Origin: Leptolinea sp. UBA4782
Lineage (GTDB): Bacteria; Chloroflexota; Anaerolineae; Anaerolineales; Anaerolineaceae
DNA length: 27,751 nt
Direction: 5' to 3'
NCBI GenBank assembly: GCA_002403095.1
Contig: DHHC01000054.1
Span: 1 to 27,751, forward strand
The notes beneath the pieces were generated by a model that saw only the letters and a list, made by a program, of their open reading frames with translations, was not told the DNA's origin and searched no databases. Positions 1 through 8,100 of the stretch are shown piece after piece. The position numbers and the translations under genes are program-made. Each line of letters starts with the position of its first letter. Position 1 is the first letter of the stretch.

Positions 1-76
1 TACAGAAAAAAGGTTGCTTTATCTCGGTTCGGGGAAAAAATAATCTTATACTGAACATCTAAAAGGAGGAAACGAG

Positions 77-238
77 ATGAAACTTAGTGCACCAACAAAA
101 TTAACTTTTTGGCTTTCACTGATTCTGGGAGTACTGGGGGTTGTACTCGCTCTGGCCAATATCTGGGGTCCTGGCTTGTGGCTGGCGGTTGCCGGCCTGG
201 CTCTGTTGCTTTTGGCTAATGTAACCAAAGGCCTGTAA
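77..238 (+). CDS. small two-helix membrane protein, 53 aa
   Basis: ATG at 77 is preceded by a strong AAGGAGG at 63-69, and the frame closes with TAA at 236-238. The peptide is almost wholly hydrophobic: one membrane segment covers residues 11-28, a WGPG turn follows, and a second segment covers 33-47. It ends in a short polar tail (NVTKGL). Such small membrane proteins are common and I do not recognise a family. The ribosome site and the membrane pattern are the reasons for calling it a gene. Confidence 0.65.
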   Translation: MKLSAPTKLTFWLSLILGVLGVVLALANIWGPGLWLAVAGLALLLLANVTKGL

Positions 239-368
239 TTGTGGTAATACCGGTCAGTGGTCTGGATTCCCCGAAGGCAGCTGCCCGGTTTTTTCAATTA
301 ACCGTTCCAGTGATTGGTAAAATTATATAAATACCTTGGAACAAAAAAATAATTGGAGGCAAATAGAA

Positions 369-860
369 ATGGCAGAAAAGAAAAGTTTATTCAAGAAGAT
401 TGGTGATGCATTTTCCACCAGGGACGAAAAAGCAGCTGTTGAAGCAGCCCAAACCGTAAGCCAGGATGCAGCCAAAGCCGCAGCCAAGGCAAAAATGGAA
501 GCCGATAAGGCAAAAGAAGAACTGGCTGAACTGAAGAAGAAACAGGAACTTGATGAAGCACGCGAGCGTATCGAAGCCGCCCGCAAAGCAGCCGCCAAAG
601 TGGAAGCTGACAAAGTCATGGCAGCTGCCGCAGCCGCAGAAGCCCTCAAACCCAAGTATAAAATCATCAGGGAGCACACCATGACCCCCGATGACACCCT
701 CAGCGGGCTTGCTCTCCACTTCTACGGCCATGCCACCCCGCCCTACTGGCAGTTCATCATCGAAGTCAATAAAGATACCATCGGATCGGAAGTGAAAGAT
801 TACACTCCGGGCAAGGTCATCAAGATCGCTGAACTGCCCGAAGACTTCCTGAAGAAATAG
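369..860 (+). CDS. coiled-coil protein with C-terminal LysM-like domain
   Basis: The start at 369 is chosen because GGAGG lies at 355-359; an upstream in-frame ATG at 336 has no such site. Residues 1-100 are alanine, lysine and glutamate rich with heptad character, as in a long coiled coil. Residues from about 105 to the end resemble a LysM or LysM-like peptidoglycan-binding fold (HTMTPDDTLSGLALHFYG, then VNKDTIG and PGKVIKI). No signal peptide is visible, so if it binds the wall it must leave the cell by another route, or it may act inside. The next gene starts 7 bases later, so the two are probably co-transcribed. Function is inferred from the LysM resemblance only. Confidence 0.75.
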   Translation: MAEKKSLFKKIGDAFSTRDEKAAVEAAQTVSQDAAKAAAKAKMEADKAKEELAELKKKQELDEARERIEAARKAAAKVEADKVMAAAAAAEALKPKYKIIREHTMTPDDTLSGLALHFYGHATPPYWQFIIEVNKDTIGSEVKDYTPGKVIKIAELPEDFLKK

Positions 861-867
861 GCAGAAA

Positions 868-1695
868 ATGGCAGCAAACACGTTAGACCTGGGTACCCTT
901 TTTGCGGCTGTCGCCAAGAATTTGAGCGCCAACCAGGAAGCTTTGAACCAGGCAGATTCCTACAATCATGACCATGGCAACAATATTGTCAATATCTTTC
1001 AAACGGCTGCCCAGGCTGCAAAGGCAAAGAAAGGTGCAACCCCTGCCGAGCAGCTGGCGCACGCCAGCGCAAGGGTAAAGGCAACCCAGCCCAGTGGATC
1101 AGGGCAGTTTTATGCTGATTCGCTGGCAGCCGCAGCCAGCCAGGTTAAAGGAAAAAAACAGCTGGATTCAAACAGTGCCATGAGCCTGATCACTGCCCTT
1201 CTGGGCAGCGGGCAGCAGGCACAATCAGCTCCATCCCAGTCAGGGGCAGGCGACCTGCTTGGCTCCCTGCTGGGCGGTTCACAGCAGCCTGCTGCGCAGG
1301 ATACAGCAGCAGATCTGTTGGGATCACTCCTGGGCGGCGGGCAGCAAGGTTCTTCTCAGGCGCCCGGCGCGGACCTGTTGGGTGCATTGCTCGGCGGGCA
1401 GCAGCAATCCTCGCAGCCGCAAGGCGGCGACATGCTGGGCGCACTCCTGGGAGGGTTAACTGGGCAGCAGTCCAGCCAGTCTGACGGCAAGCTGGATATC
1501 AACGACCTGATCACTGCAGGCATGTCCTTCATGCAGTCCAAACAGCGTGGCAAGAGCACTATCGAAGCGCTGGTAGGTGCTATCCTGGCCGCCAGTCCCC
1601 TGGGACAATCGCAAGCCCGCAGCATGAGCGGCAACATCATCGCCAGCACCTTGCTGAAGAAGATGCAATCCGGACTGGCAACTGCAAACCGGTAA
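868..1695 (+). CDS. Gln/Gly-rich repeat protein, function unknown
   Basis: This 275-residue protein follows the LysM-like gene by 7 bases. Residues 1-105 form a polar, alanine-rich domain (DSYNHDHGNNIVNIFQ, later GSGQFYADSLAAAA) that I do not recognise with certainty. Residues 110-200 hold at least four imperfect repeats of a DLLGSLLGG core joined by Q/S-rich linkers (GDLLGSLLGGSQQ, ADLLGSLLGGGQQ, ADLLGALLGGQQQ, GDMLGALLGG). A compact C-terminal part (residues 207-275) ends with LLKKMQSG. There is no signal peptide. Amphipathic leucine repeats on a low-complexity linker suggest self-assembly or a multivalent scaffold, which is inference. A terminator follows at 1713. Confidence 0.75.
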   Translation: MAANTLDLGTLFAAVAKNLSANQEALNQADSYNHDHGNNIVNIFQTAAQAAKAKKGATPAEQLAHASARVKATQPSGSGQFYADSLAAAASQVKGKKQLDSNSAMSLITALLGSGQQAQSAPSQSGAGDLLGSLLGGSQQPAAQDTAADLLGSLLGGGQQGSSQAPGADLLGALLGGQQQSSQPQGGDMLGALLGGLTGQQSSQSDGKLDINDLITAGMSFMQSKQRGKSTIEALVGAILAASPLGQSQARSMSGNIIASTLLKKMQSGLATANR

Positions 1696-1712
1696 CCGGT
1701 ATAAAAAAACCA

Positions 1713-1741
1713 ATCACGCCCTGCTCACCACAGGGCGTGAT
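1713..1741. terminator. bidirectional rho-independent terminator
   Basis: Two 11-base arms (ATCACGCCCTG at 1713-1723 and its complement at 1731-1741) close a 7-base loop. An A-run at 1703-1709 supplies a U-tract for minus-strand transcripts, and a TATTCTTATT stretch follows on the plus strand. It separates the converging repeat-protein operon and the phzF operon. Confidence 0.8.
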
Positions 1742-1778
1742 ATTCTTATTGCCTTGAACAGTGCGAAAAACTGGAAGG

Positions 1779-2576
1779 TTACTCCCCTGCCAGCAGTTCC
1801 CCCTGCATGACCATCACAGCCTGCCCCGAGATTGCCACCCGGTCACCCAGCAGGCTGACCTTCAATACCCCGCCGCGGGCTGAAATCTGCCAGGCGGTGA
1901 AATCTGTCTTCCCCAGTTTTTCGCTCCAGTATGGCGCCAGGGAGGTATGGGCTGACCCGGTCACAGGGTCTTCATTAATGCCTACCTGCGGGCCGAAGAA
2001 CCGGCTGACGAAATCGACACCATCAGTATCCGCCCTGGCAGTCAGGATCACCCCGCGCACCGGGATTTGCTTCAGGCGGGCGAAATCCGGGGTGCATTCC
2101 CTTACCAGCCTTTCACTGGATACCTCAACCAGCAAGTCTTCCCCCATCCCAATATAGCGCGGCAGCAAACCCAATGCCTCTTTCAATCCTTCCGGTTCCG
2201 CTACTGTGCGCACCGGGCGGGATGGAAAGTTGAGCGTGATCCAGCCGTCGTTTTCAACAGCAGAGAGAATTCCGCTGCGGGTATGAAAGCGCACTTCCTG
2301 CCCGACCGCTGCCCTGCCGGTACTGAAAAGCACGTGAGCAGAAGCCAGGGTGGCATGACCGCACAGGTCAACCTCCACTTTCGGAGTAAACCAGCGCAGC
2401 TGGTAATCCTCATCCCCCCTAAGTAGAAAAGCGGTTTCCGACAGGTTCATCTCTGCCGCCACCGCCTGCAGCCAGGAGTCCGGCATTTCCTTTTCCAGCA
2501 GGCAGACCGCTGCCGGGTTACCGTGAAAAATATCGGATGTAAATGCATCCACCTGGTATATCGGCAAGGTTTTCAT
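1779..2576 (-). CDS. PhzF-family isomerase/epimerase-like protein
   Basis: The 265-residue protein has the full PhzF-fold signature: YQVDAFTSDIFHGNPAAVC at the N-terminus, MNLSETAFL with the conserved catalytic-type Glu (E47), DLCGHATLA in the first half and EDPVTGSAH in the second. Length matches the family. The family includes the phenazine isomerase PhzF, but most members act on unknown small molecules and no phenazine genes are nearby, so no specific substrate should be assumed. It starts at ATG 2576 behind AAGGAG. It is the last gene of the apparent tgt-rmt-flavodoxin-phzF operon, 22 bases after the flavodoxin gene. Confidence 0.9.
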   Translation of the reverse strand: MKTLPIYQVDAFTSDIFHGNPAAVCLLEKEMPDSWLQAVAAEMNLSETAFLLRGDEDYQLRWFTPKVEVDLCGHATLASAHVLFSTGRAAVGQEVRFHTRSGILSAVENDGWITLNFPSRPVRTVAEPEGLKEALGLLPRYIGMGEDLLVEVSSERLVRECTPDFARLKQIPVRGVILTARADTDGVDFVSRFFGPQVGINEDPVTGSAHTSLAPYWSEKLGKTDFTAWQISARGGVLKVSLLGDRVAISGQAVMVMQGELLAGE

Positions 2577-2598
2577 CCTGCTCCTTTCTCAGCCCCGA

Positions 2599-3090
2599 TC
2601 ACAATTTTTGCGCCACTCCCCTGGCCCACTCCCGGATCTTATCCCAATCACGGTAATCACCGCGCTCAGCGTTTTTCATGACCTTCGACCAGAAACCGGG
2701 GATCTTTTCAGGTACCATTGCCCCGCCAAACAACCCGATATCCAGCGGCTCTTTCAGCTTGACCAGCGGCTTGAGATATCCTGTGACAGTCGCCCTGGTT
2801 TCGGGGGTATCTTTGAACATGGTCAGGCAGGAGACAAAATAGGCGACCTTGATGCCCTTGATCTGCCTGGAAAACTTGCGGGCAAAGCGCATGGTTTCAG
2901 GGATCAGCCTGCTATGCCGCGCCGCACTGCCCAGCACCAGCACGCTATAGGGTTCCAGCGAACCTACCTTTTGCACCGGCAGCACATCCACCATCAAGCC
3001 TTCTGCCGCCAGTGTTTTACCGACTTCTTCTGCCACTTCAGCTGTAGCCCCCGCCCTGCTGGCATACGAAACCAGGACCTTCTTATCCAT
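2599..3090 (-). CDS. flavodoxin-domain protein
   Basis: The 163-residue protein (counting from the second of two adjacent ATGs, which lies 6 bases after GGAG) has a flavodoxin fold. It opens with KKVLVSYASRAGATAEVAEE, where the SRAGAT loop is the FMN-phosphate site. VLVLGSAARH is the second nucleotide loop. The C-terminal GDYRDWDKIREWA resembles the tail of HemG-like menaquinone-dependent protoporphyrinogen oxidases. A redox or FMN role is therefore likely; haem synthesis is not supported by neighbours. It lies 32 bases downstream of the rRNA methyltransferase gene and 22 bases before phzF, in the same operon. Confidence 0.85.
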   Translation of the reverse strand: MDKKVLVSYASRAGATAEVAEEVGKTLAAEGLMVDVLPVQKVGSLEPYSVLVLGSAARHSRLIPETMRFARKFSRQIKGIKVAYFVSCLTMFKDTPETRATVTGYLKPLVKLKEPLDIGLFGGAMVPEKIPGFWSKVMKNAERGDYRDWDKIREWARGVAQKL

Positions 3091-3122
3091 CATTTACTCC
3101 AATCAATGAGATGCCCCTGTTA

Positions 3123-3929
3123 TTATTTGCGCACAATATACACCAGTTCGCTGCCAATCTCAAGTCCGCGCACATGCCACGGTTTGCCTTCGATCAACTC
3201 CGCAAACTGGTCTGTATACGTTTTCCGCATCCCCTTATTGCGTCCCCCCAGGCTGGCTGCCGGGTATGTGACCACCAGTGTTTCAGCATTAATCCCTTCC
3301 AGCAGGCGTGAACCAATGCCTTTCTGCAGCTGCTCCAGGCATGGGATGGTTTTAAGCAGCAGGGCAGCCTGCACCGGGTTGTCCGGCACCTGCTCCACCA
3401 GGTCGCACACAAAACCAACCCCGTCCAACCCCATGTGGACGCAGAAAGCATCCACAAAGGCCAGCATGTCGCTGAAGATGTCGCACAGGATCACCTGGGC
3501 GCCGGGTTTGAGCGGCATCCACGGCAGCGCCAGCGGGTTCAACCCGCAAGCCAGGTCGAGCAGGCTTTCCACCTCACCCAGCCCGCCCAGGGTTTGTTGA
3601 TAAAAAGTCTCGATTACCGGCAGGCGTTCGCGGGTGGAGGCGTGGTACTGCATCTTCTCCCGGCAAAATGCACGCAGAACTGGGTCAGCCGGGTCATGCG
3701 GCAGTCCCTTGAGTTCCTCCAGCCATCCGGCATAAGGCGGTGTGGCCGGGAGGTAAGCCCCGCCAACCTGGTGCAGCACGCTGCGCACTGCTTTGACAGT
3801 CGCCTTAAAACCGCGCCCCTTGGCTATCTCCTGGCGGGTAATGCGCTCAACCAGCCCGGGATCCATGCTCCCGTACCCTTTGCCGCTGCGCACTGCCGCA
3901 ATCACCTGGTTTACTTCACTGGTTTCCAA
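3123..3929 (-). CDS. Rmt/ArmA-like 16S rRNA (m7G1405) methyltransferase
   Basis: The 268-residue protein lines up along its length with my memory of RmtB. Matching blocks are HASTRERL (96-103), the SAM-binding LLDLACGLNPLAL (123-135), LLLKTIPCLE (190-199), TYPAASLGGRNKGM (221-234) and IGSELVYI (258-265). Enzymes of this family methylate N7 of G1405 in the 30S A site and give high resistance to 4,6-disubstituted aminoglycosides such as gentamicin and amikacin. The start is taken as TTG 3929, two bases after the tgt stop codon with AGGA upstream. A longer frame to 4076 would run inside tgt and gives a non-homologous leader. Actual resistance is not shown by sequence. Confidence 0.85.
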   Translation of the reverse strand: METSEVNQVIAAVRSGKGYGSMDPGLVERITRQEIAKGRGFKATVKAVRSVLHQVGGAYLPATPPYAGWLEELKGLPHDPADPVLRAFCREKMQYHASTRERLPVIETFYQQTLGGLGEVESLLDLACGLNPLALPWMPLKPGAQVILCDIFSDMLAFVDAFCVHMGLDGVGFVCDLVEQVPDNPVQAALLLKTIPCLEQLQKGIGSRLLEGINAETLVVTYPAASLGGRNKGMRKTYTDQFAELIEGKPWHVRGLEIGSELVYIVRK

Positions 3930-3931
3930 GG

Positions 3932-5053
3932 TCAGTTCCTGGTTGTGGAGCGGATGAAGAGCAAGTTCATCAGCAGGTTCATGAAACCCAGATTGTGCAG
4001 GGTAGCCAGACGGGGAAAGAGCGGGTCGTTCATCTTGAACAGGTGATGCAGGTACCCGGCCGAGTAACGCAAACACACCGGGCAGGAACAGCCCTCCACC
4101 AGCGGGCGGTTATCTTTGACGTTATGTTCGTCCTGGATGTAGCGGTAGCGCAGCCATTCCTTGCCGGGGGCAAACGGGTCGATTGTGCCGGGCAGCCCGG
4201 TAAAGGTGTACAGCCTGCCGTGGCGGGCATCACGGGTGGGCATGGCGCTGTCGAACATGGGGTACCCCATGCGGTAACAGGCAGCCACGTTTTCCGGGTG
4301 CCCCACCCCGAGCGCGTGCAGCGGAAATTGCATCGGAACCAGGCTGCGGGTATAAGACAGGATATCAGCCAGCAGGTTGGAATCGGCGTCCAGCGGCCAG
4401 CCGCCGTAACCGTAACCGTCAAAACCGATCTCCAGCAGGGCTTCAGCGCATTGCTTGCGCAGGTTATGGGAACCCCCGCCCTGGATGACGCCGAACAGGA
4501 GCGGTTTTTGGGCCTGCCCATCTTTCCTGCCTGCCAACAGGCTGTCAAAGACCTGCCGGCTTCTTTTTGCCCAGGCGATGGTGCGCTGCACCGAAAGGCG
4601 CTGGGCAGATTCACCTGCATCCACGTGGGTGCAGTCATCCAGGCAAACCACGATATCCGCCCCGTATGATAATTGCAGCTGGATGCTTTTCTCAGGGGTG
4701 AGTTGCAGCTTGCGCTGGCTGCCTTCGGGCATGAATGTCAAGCCCTGGTCGCTGATCGAACCAGCTTTGGGGTTGTTGTGGATGAGGGAGTAAGCCTGGA
4801 ACCCGCCTGAATCGGTCATGATGGGTTTGTCCCAGCCGCTCATGCGGTGCAGCCCGCCCAGGGCTTTGATGGTGGTGGAGCCGGGGCGCTGCATCAGGTG
4901 GAAGGTGTTCATCACCAGTGCCTGCACCCCGATCCCGTCCAGGTCGCCGGCATCAGCGGCCCGCACCATGCCAAAGGTAGCGTCAGGCAGGAAGGCGGGG
5001 AACTGCAGCGTGCCGTGTGCCAGGGACAGGCTGGCAGGAGTGGATTTGCTCAT
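3932..5053 (-). CDS. tgt: tRNA-guanine transglycosylase family protein, divergent
   Basis: The 373-residue protein has the TGT barrel signatures. D81 lies in TDSGGFQ, the pair D139/D140 lies in LDDCTH, and the nucleophile-type D268 lies in MFDSAMPTR. The zinc site C322, C324, C327 and H353 (GCSCPVC, then TLHNL) is intact. In queuosine synthesis TGT exchanges G34 of GUN-anticodon tRNAs for preQ1. The usual GGLAVG substrate loop reads GGWPLD here (residues 217-222), so base preference may differ. Start 5053 is used because a TATAAT box ends 6 bases upstream, implying a leaderless message. An in-frame ATG at 5152 would add 33 unrelated residues. It is translationally close to the rmt gene. Confidence 0.85.
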   Translation of the reverse strand: MSKSTPASLSLAHGTLQFPAFLPDATFGMVRAADAGDLDGIGVQALVMNTFHLMQRPGSTTIKALGGLHRMSGWDKPIMTDSGGFQAYSLIHNNPKAGSISDQGLTFMPEGSQRKLQLTPEKSIQLQLSYGADIVVCLDDCTHVDAGESAQRLSVQRTIAWAKRSRQVFDSLLAGRKDGQAQKPLLFGVIQGGGSHNLRKQCAEALLEIGFDGYGYGGWPLDADSNLLADILSYTRSLVPMQFPLHALGVGHPENVAACYRMGYPMFDSAMPTRDARHGRLYTFTGLPGTIDPFAPGKEWLRYRYIQDEHNVKDNRPLVEGCSCPVCLRYSAGYLHHLFKMNDPLFPRLATLHNLGFMNLLMNLLFIRSTTRN

Positions 5054-5059
5054 GCAGTC

Positions 5060-5065
5060 ATTATA
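5060..5065 (-). promoter_or_regulatory. -10 box of tgt operon (leaderless start)
   Basis: A perfect TATAAT on the minus strand ends 6 bases before the tgt ATG (5053-5051). Initiation about 7 bases after the box would fall on the start codon, and no Shine-Dalgarno precedes it. No clear -35 hexamer is visible. The pattern supports a leaderless transcript for the four-gene operon. Confidence 0.5.
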
Positions 5066-5106
5066 TCCAATTTGGGCAGGGTATATGGGACAGGCAGAAC
5101 AGTGCA

Positions 5107-5135
5107 GGGTGTGGACCATATTCCAGTCCACACCC
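5107..5135. terminator. strong hairpin between beta-helix gene and tgt
   Basis: GGGTGTGGAC at 5107-5116 pairs perfectly with GTCCACACCC at 5126-5135 around a 9-base loop. It lies downstream of the beta-helix stop and upstream of the tgt promoter. No T-run follows on either strand, so it may be a factor-dependent terminator, a transcript-end stabiliser or a regulatory palindrome. Confidence 0.45.
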
Positions 5136-5167
5136 CGCCAATAAATTGTCACCCAGCCATCAAGATT

Positions 5168-8100
5168 TCACGGTTCGTTTGGATACACTGCGTAAGTGCC
5201 TCCAAAGTTGCCCATGTAATTCACCTGGGACATGTAGAAATCGAGCTTCGTGTTGTTGACATAGGCTTCAAAACCAATCCCGTAATTCCCGATGAAGCTG
5301 CTGGAGTACAGGTATATTTTCCCATTAAGAGAAGCTATATCCATTCCGGGATTGTTACCGCCTGCGCCATTCAGGAATACAACCATGTTTTTCACGGTCG
5401 TATTTCCCACTGATGTGGAATATACGCCTTCGTTAATGTTATGCAGCACCTGGCTGTTTACCAGCATGATTGTGCCTGCCTGATCGATGTCAATTCCTCT
5501 AACCTGGTTATGTGCAGCAGTCACTCCGGAGATCGAGACAGCGCCCTTACTTTTAATCCATAACCCGGTACCCGTGTTCCTGGAAAAATTATTGGTTCCG
5601 ATTATTGTAATCGGGCTGTTCACCGGAGAATTCGAGTTATCCAGCTCAACACCCGGGTTATTGTTTATCAACGCCGATACTGAATTGAGCGTGATAGGCC
5701 CTGTAGCCTTTACATACAAGCCTGTGCCGAGATTGTAGTTAAAACTTGATTTTGTAACTAAAACAGGAAATGCCGAGGTGGTCCAGGCAGTGTTATCCAG
5801 GTTAGCGCCGTACTTCCAGTTGTTGGAAGCGGTCACCAGATTGAGGGTAATAGCGCCTTTTGAGGATATGTACAACCCGTCATCAACCCGGTTGCCGATG
5901 AAAGTACTGCTGGTGACCGATACCGGCTTGGGCAGGGATGCAGTCTCATTGTGAATAAACAAACCACCAGAGTCATTTTCTTCAACAATTACCTTGCTGA
6001 TCAGAACTATGCCGTTGGAGAAAATTTCCATTCCCCTGTCCGTGTTGTTATATACCCGGTTAACGAAGTAAGGCACCGTTGCTGTAACAGTGACATTGCC
6101 GATACCGCTTGTGTTATCCAGGATGACACCTTTCCAATCATTCTGCTCAGCCGTGAAGTTCATCAGGGTGATGTTGCCCTTGGCGGAGAAAATGGCGCCA
6201 CCGCCTTGCCCAACTAGGTCCAGACCGTTTTGATTGAACTGGTTGACCGTCCCCAGCACTGAGACACTTCCGTTCACCGATATGGCGGTCAAACCGTGCA
6301 AATCATTCCGGTTGACCTGCACACCGGAAAGCGTGACGTTGCCAGAGGCGTTGATGAACAAGCCTTCATCCTCGCTGCTGTTGAACTGGACCGGGAAGCT
6401 GGGAGTGCCCTTGATGGTGACTGTGCCTATCCCATCGCAGCCACTAATACCCTCCTGGCAGGTATCCAGGTAAGCATTTACTGTGTTATTGTCGTTCACC
6501 TGCACCCGGTTGAGCGTGATATTGCCTTTTGTGAAGATATAGATACCATAACTGCCATTACCGTTGATGGTGTTGTAGTCATCCGGTCTCGTCCGCAGGA
6601 TGGTAAAGTTACCGCCCTTCCCGGAATCGGCTACATAGTTTATGCCCGCACCTCCTTTATTCCCGCTGGCGCTGATGTTGGTCAAGGTGATGCTGCCTAA
6701 AGTCTCCAAAGACAGGCCATGATCTCCCAGGTTGCCGTCAAAGACAACATCCTTGAGGGTGATATTCTTCGGCAGCCCCGAGAAAGCATTCCGCAATTCA
6801 GCCCCGCCGCCTTTCTGTAATGGATCTTGTCCATTGTCCCAGGCCCCGCCCCGGTTCCAGGTGATGGTCCCGCCAACCTCAGCTGCGATGCCCCAGCCAT
6901 CATTTTCCCAGATCGAGACATCGGTGAGCAGCAGGTTGGTTGTCAAACCGGCAGTCTCAACATTGATGCCGTCTGCACTGGAGCCGGAAACGGACAATTT
7001 ATTGATTGTGATATTGCGGGTGGTATTGATCCGCAGCCCATCCCCGACAAGATACCCGTTGCTCTGGATGGTGTTCACCCCATATGCTGCCAGCATGGTG
7101 ATCCCGCCGGTTGCTCCAGCAAAGTTGTTATCCAGGTACACCCCGTAGGAGTTGTTGATCGAGGCGGTGATGGTGTTGAGGGTAATGTTGCCCTTGGAGT
7201 ACACTTCCAACCCGGCACCCCCATTGTTGCTGAAAACCCCGTTAGTGACCGTGACCGGCGCAGGCAGCAGGCTGCTGGAATTATCCAGGTATGCGCCGTT
7301 TCCGTTCGTACTGTCGTAGGCATTCACATTGGTCAGGGTAATTGGTCCCAACGACGCTATGATCAGGTTGTCTGAAGGGTTTCCAAAGAAGGTGCTGTTT
7401 GTGATGGCGACAGATCGGGCTGCAGGCACCATGAGGTCAAACATATCTCCAGTGATGCGCAGCCCGCTTTTCGCGTTGCTGTATGAGGTAACATTCTTGA
7501 GGGTCACAGTTCCAGTGGTGCCGATATACAGCCCGTCATTGGCATTGCCGGTTGCCGCCACATTCTCGAGGGTGATATTGCTGAATGACTCTGTGGATAC
7601 CCACAGCCCGAAGCCATTCCACTCTTCGTCTGTAGTGGAGTTCATGAATACTGCATTCTTTATGGTTACCGCGCCTCCAAATGCCTCGAAGTACAGCCCA
7701 TCGCTCTTATTGCTGATAGCGCTAAAACCATTGATAGTGATTGGATTACGGGTACGCAGCCACAATCCCACATAAAGACCCGTATCATTCCCATTAAAAC
7801 TGAAGGTGCTATCATTGATTTTTATCGTTCCGCTTACAGGACAACTCTGCCAATCGCCCCAATTACAGGTAAGGAGATGCATACCATCATATTCATTGTG
7901 GCTGACATCCATCCGCAGCATATCCACAGAACCTGTATGGTTGATATAAGCGCCTGAGCCGCTTGTATTTGTAACGGTTAAGTCAACAAGTTTCAGCAGT
8001 CCTTTGTTATTCTCTATGTCTAATCCTTCAAAGGGTGTGTCAGCCACAATACTTATGCCCTGTAAAGTGAAACCAGCCGGCATGTTATAGATTTCAACAG

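Noticed and set aside
387..932. Long minus-strand frame opposite the LysM-like gene
   Set aside because: It is rich in Phe, Cys and Gly, as expected from the reverse complement of Ala/Lys/Glu-rich coding sequence, and has no start signal.
1779..2576. Phenazine biosynthesis role for the PhzF homologue
   Set aside because: No other phenazine genes are present, and most PhzF-fold proteins act elsewhere.
2608..3600. Long plus-strand frame of 330 codons
   Set aside because: It is antisense to the flavodoxin and methyltransferase genes, has no ribosome site, and its translation resembles no protein; it is a by-product of GC-rich codon use.
3932..4076. Longer rRNA methyltransferase starting at 4076
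   Set aside because: The extra 49 codons lie inside tgt and do not resemble the N-terminus of Rmt enzymes; TTG 3929 gives the expected length and alignment.
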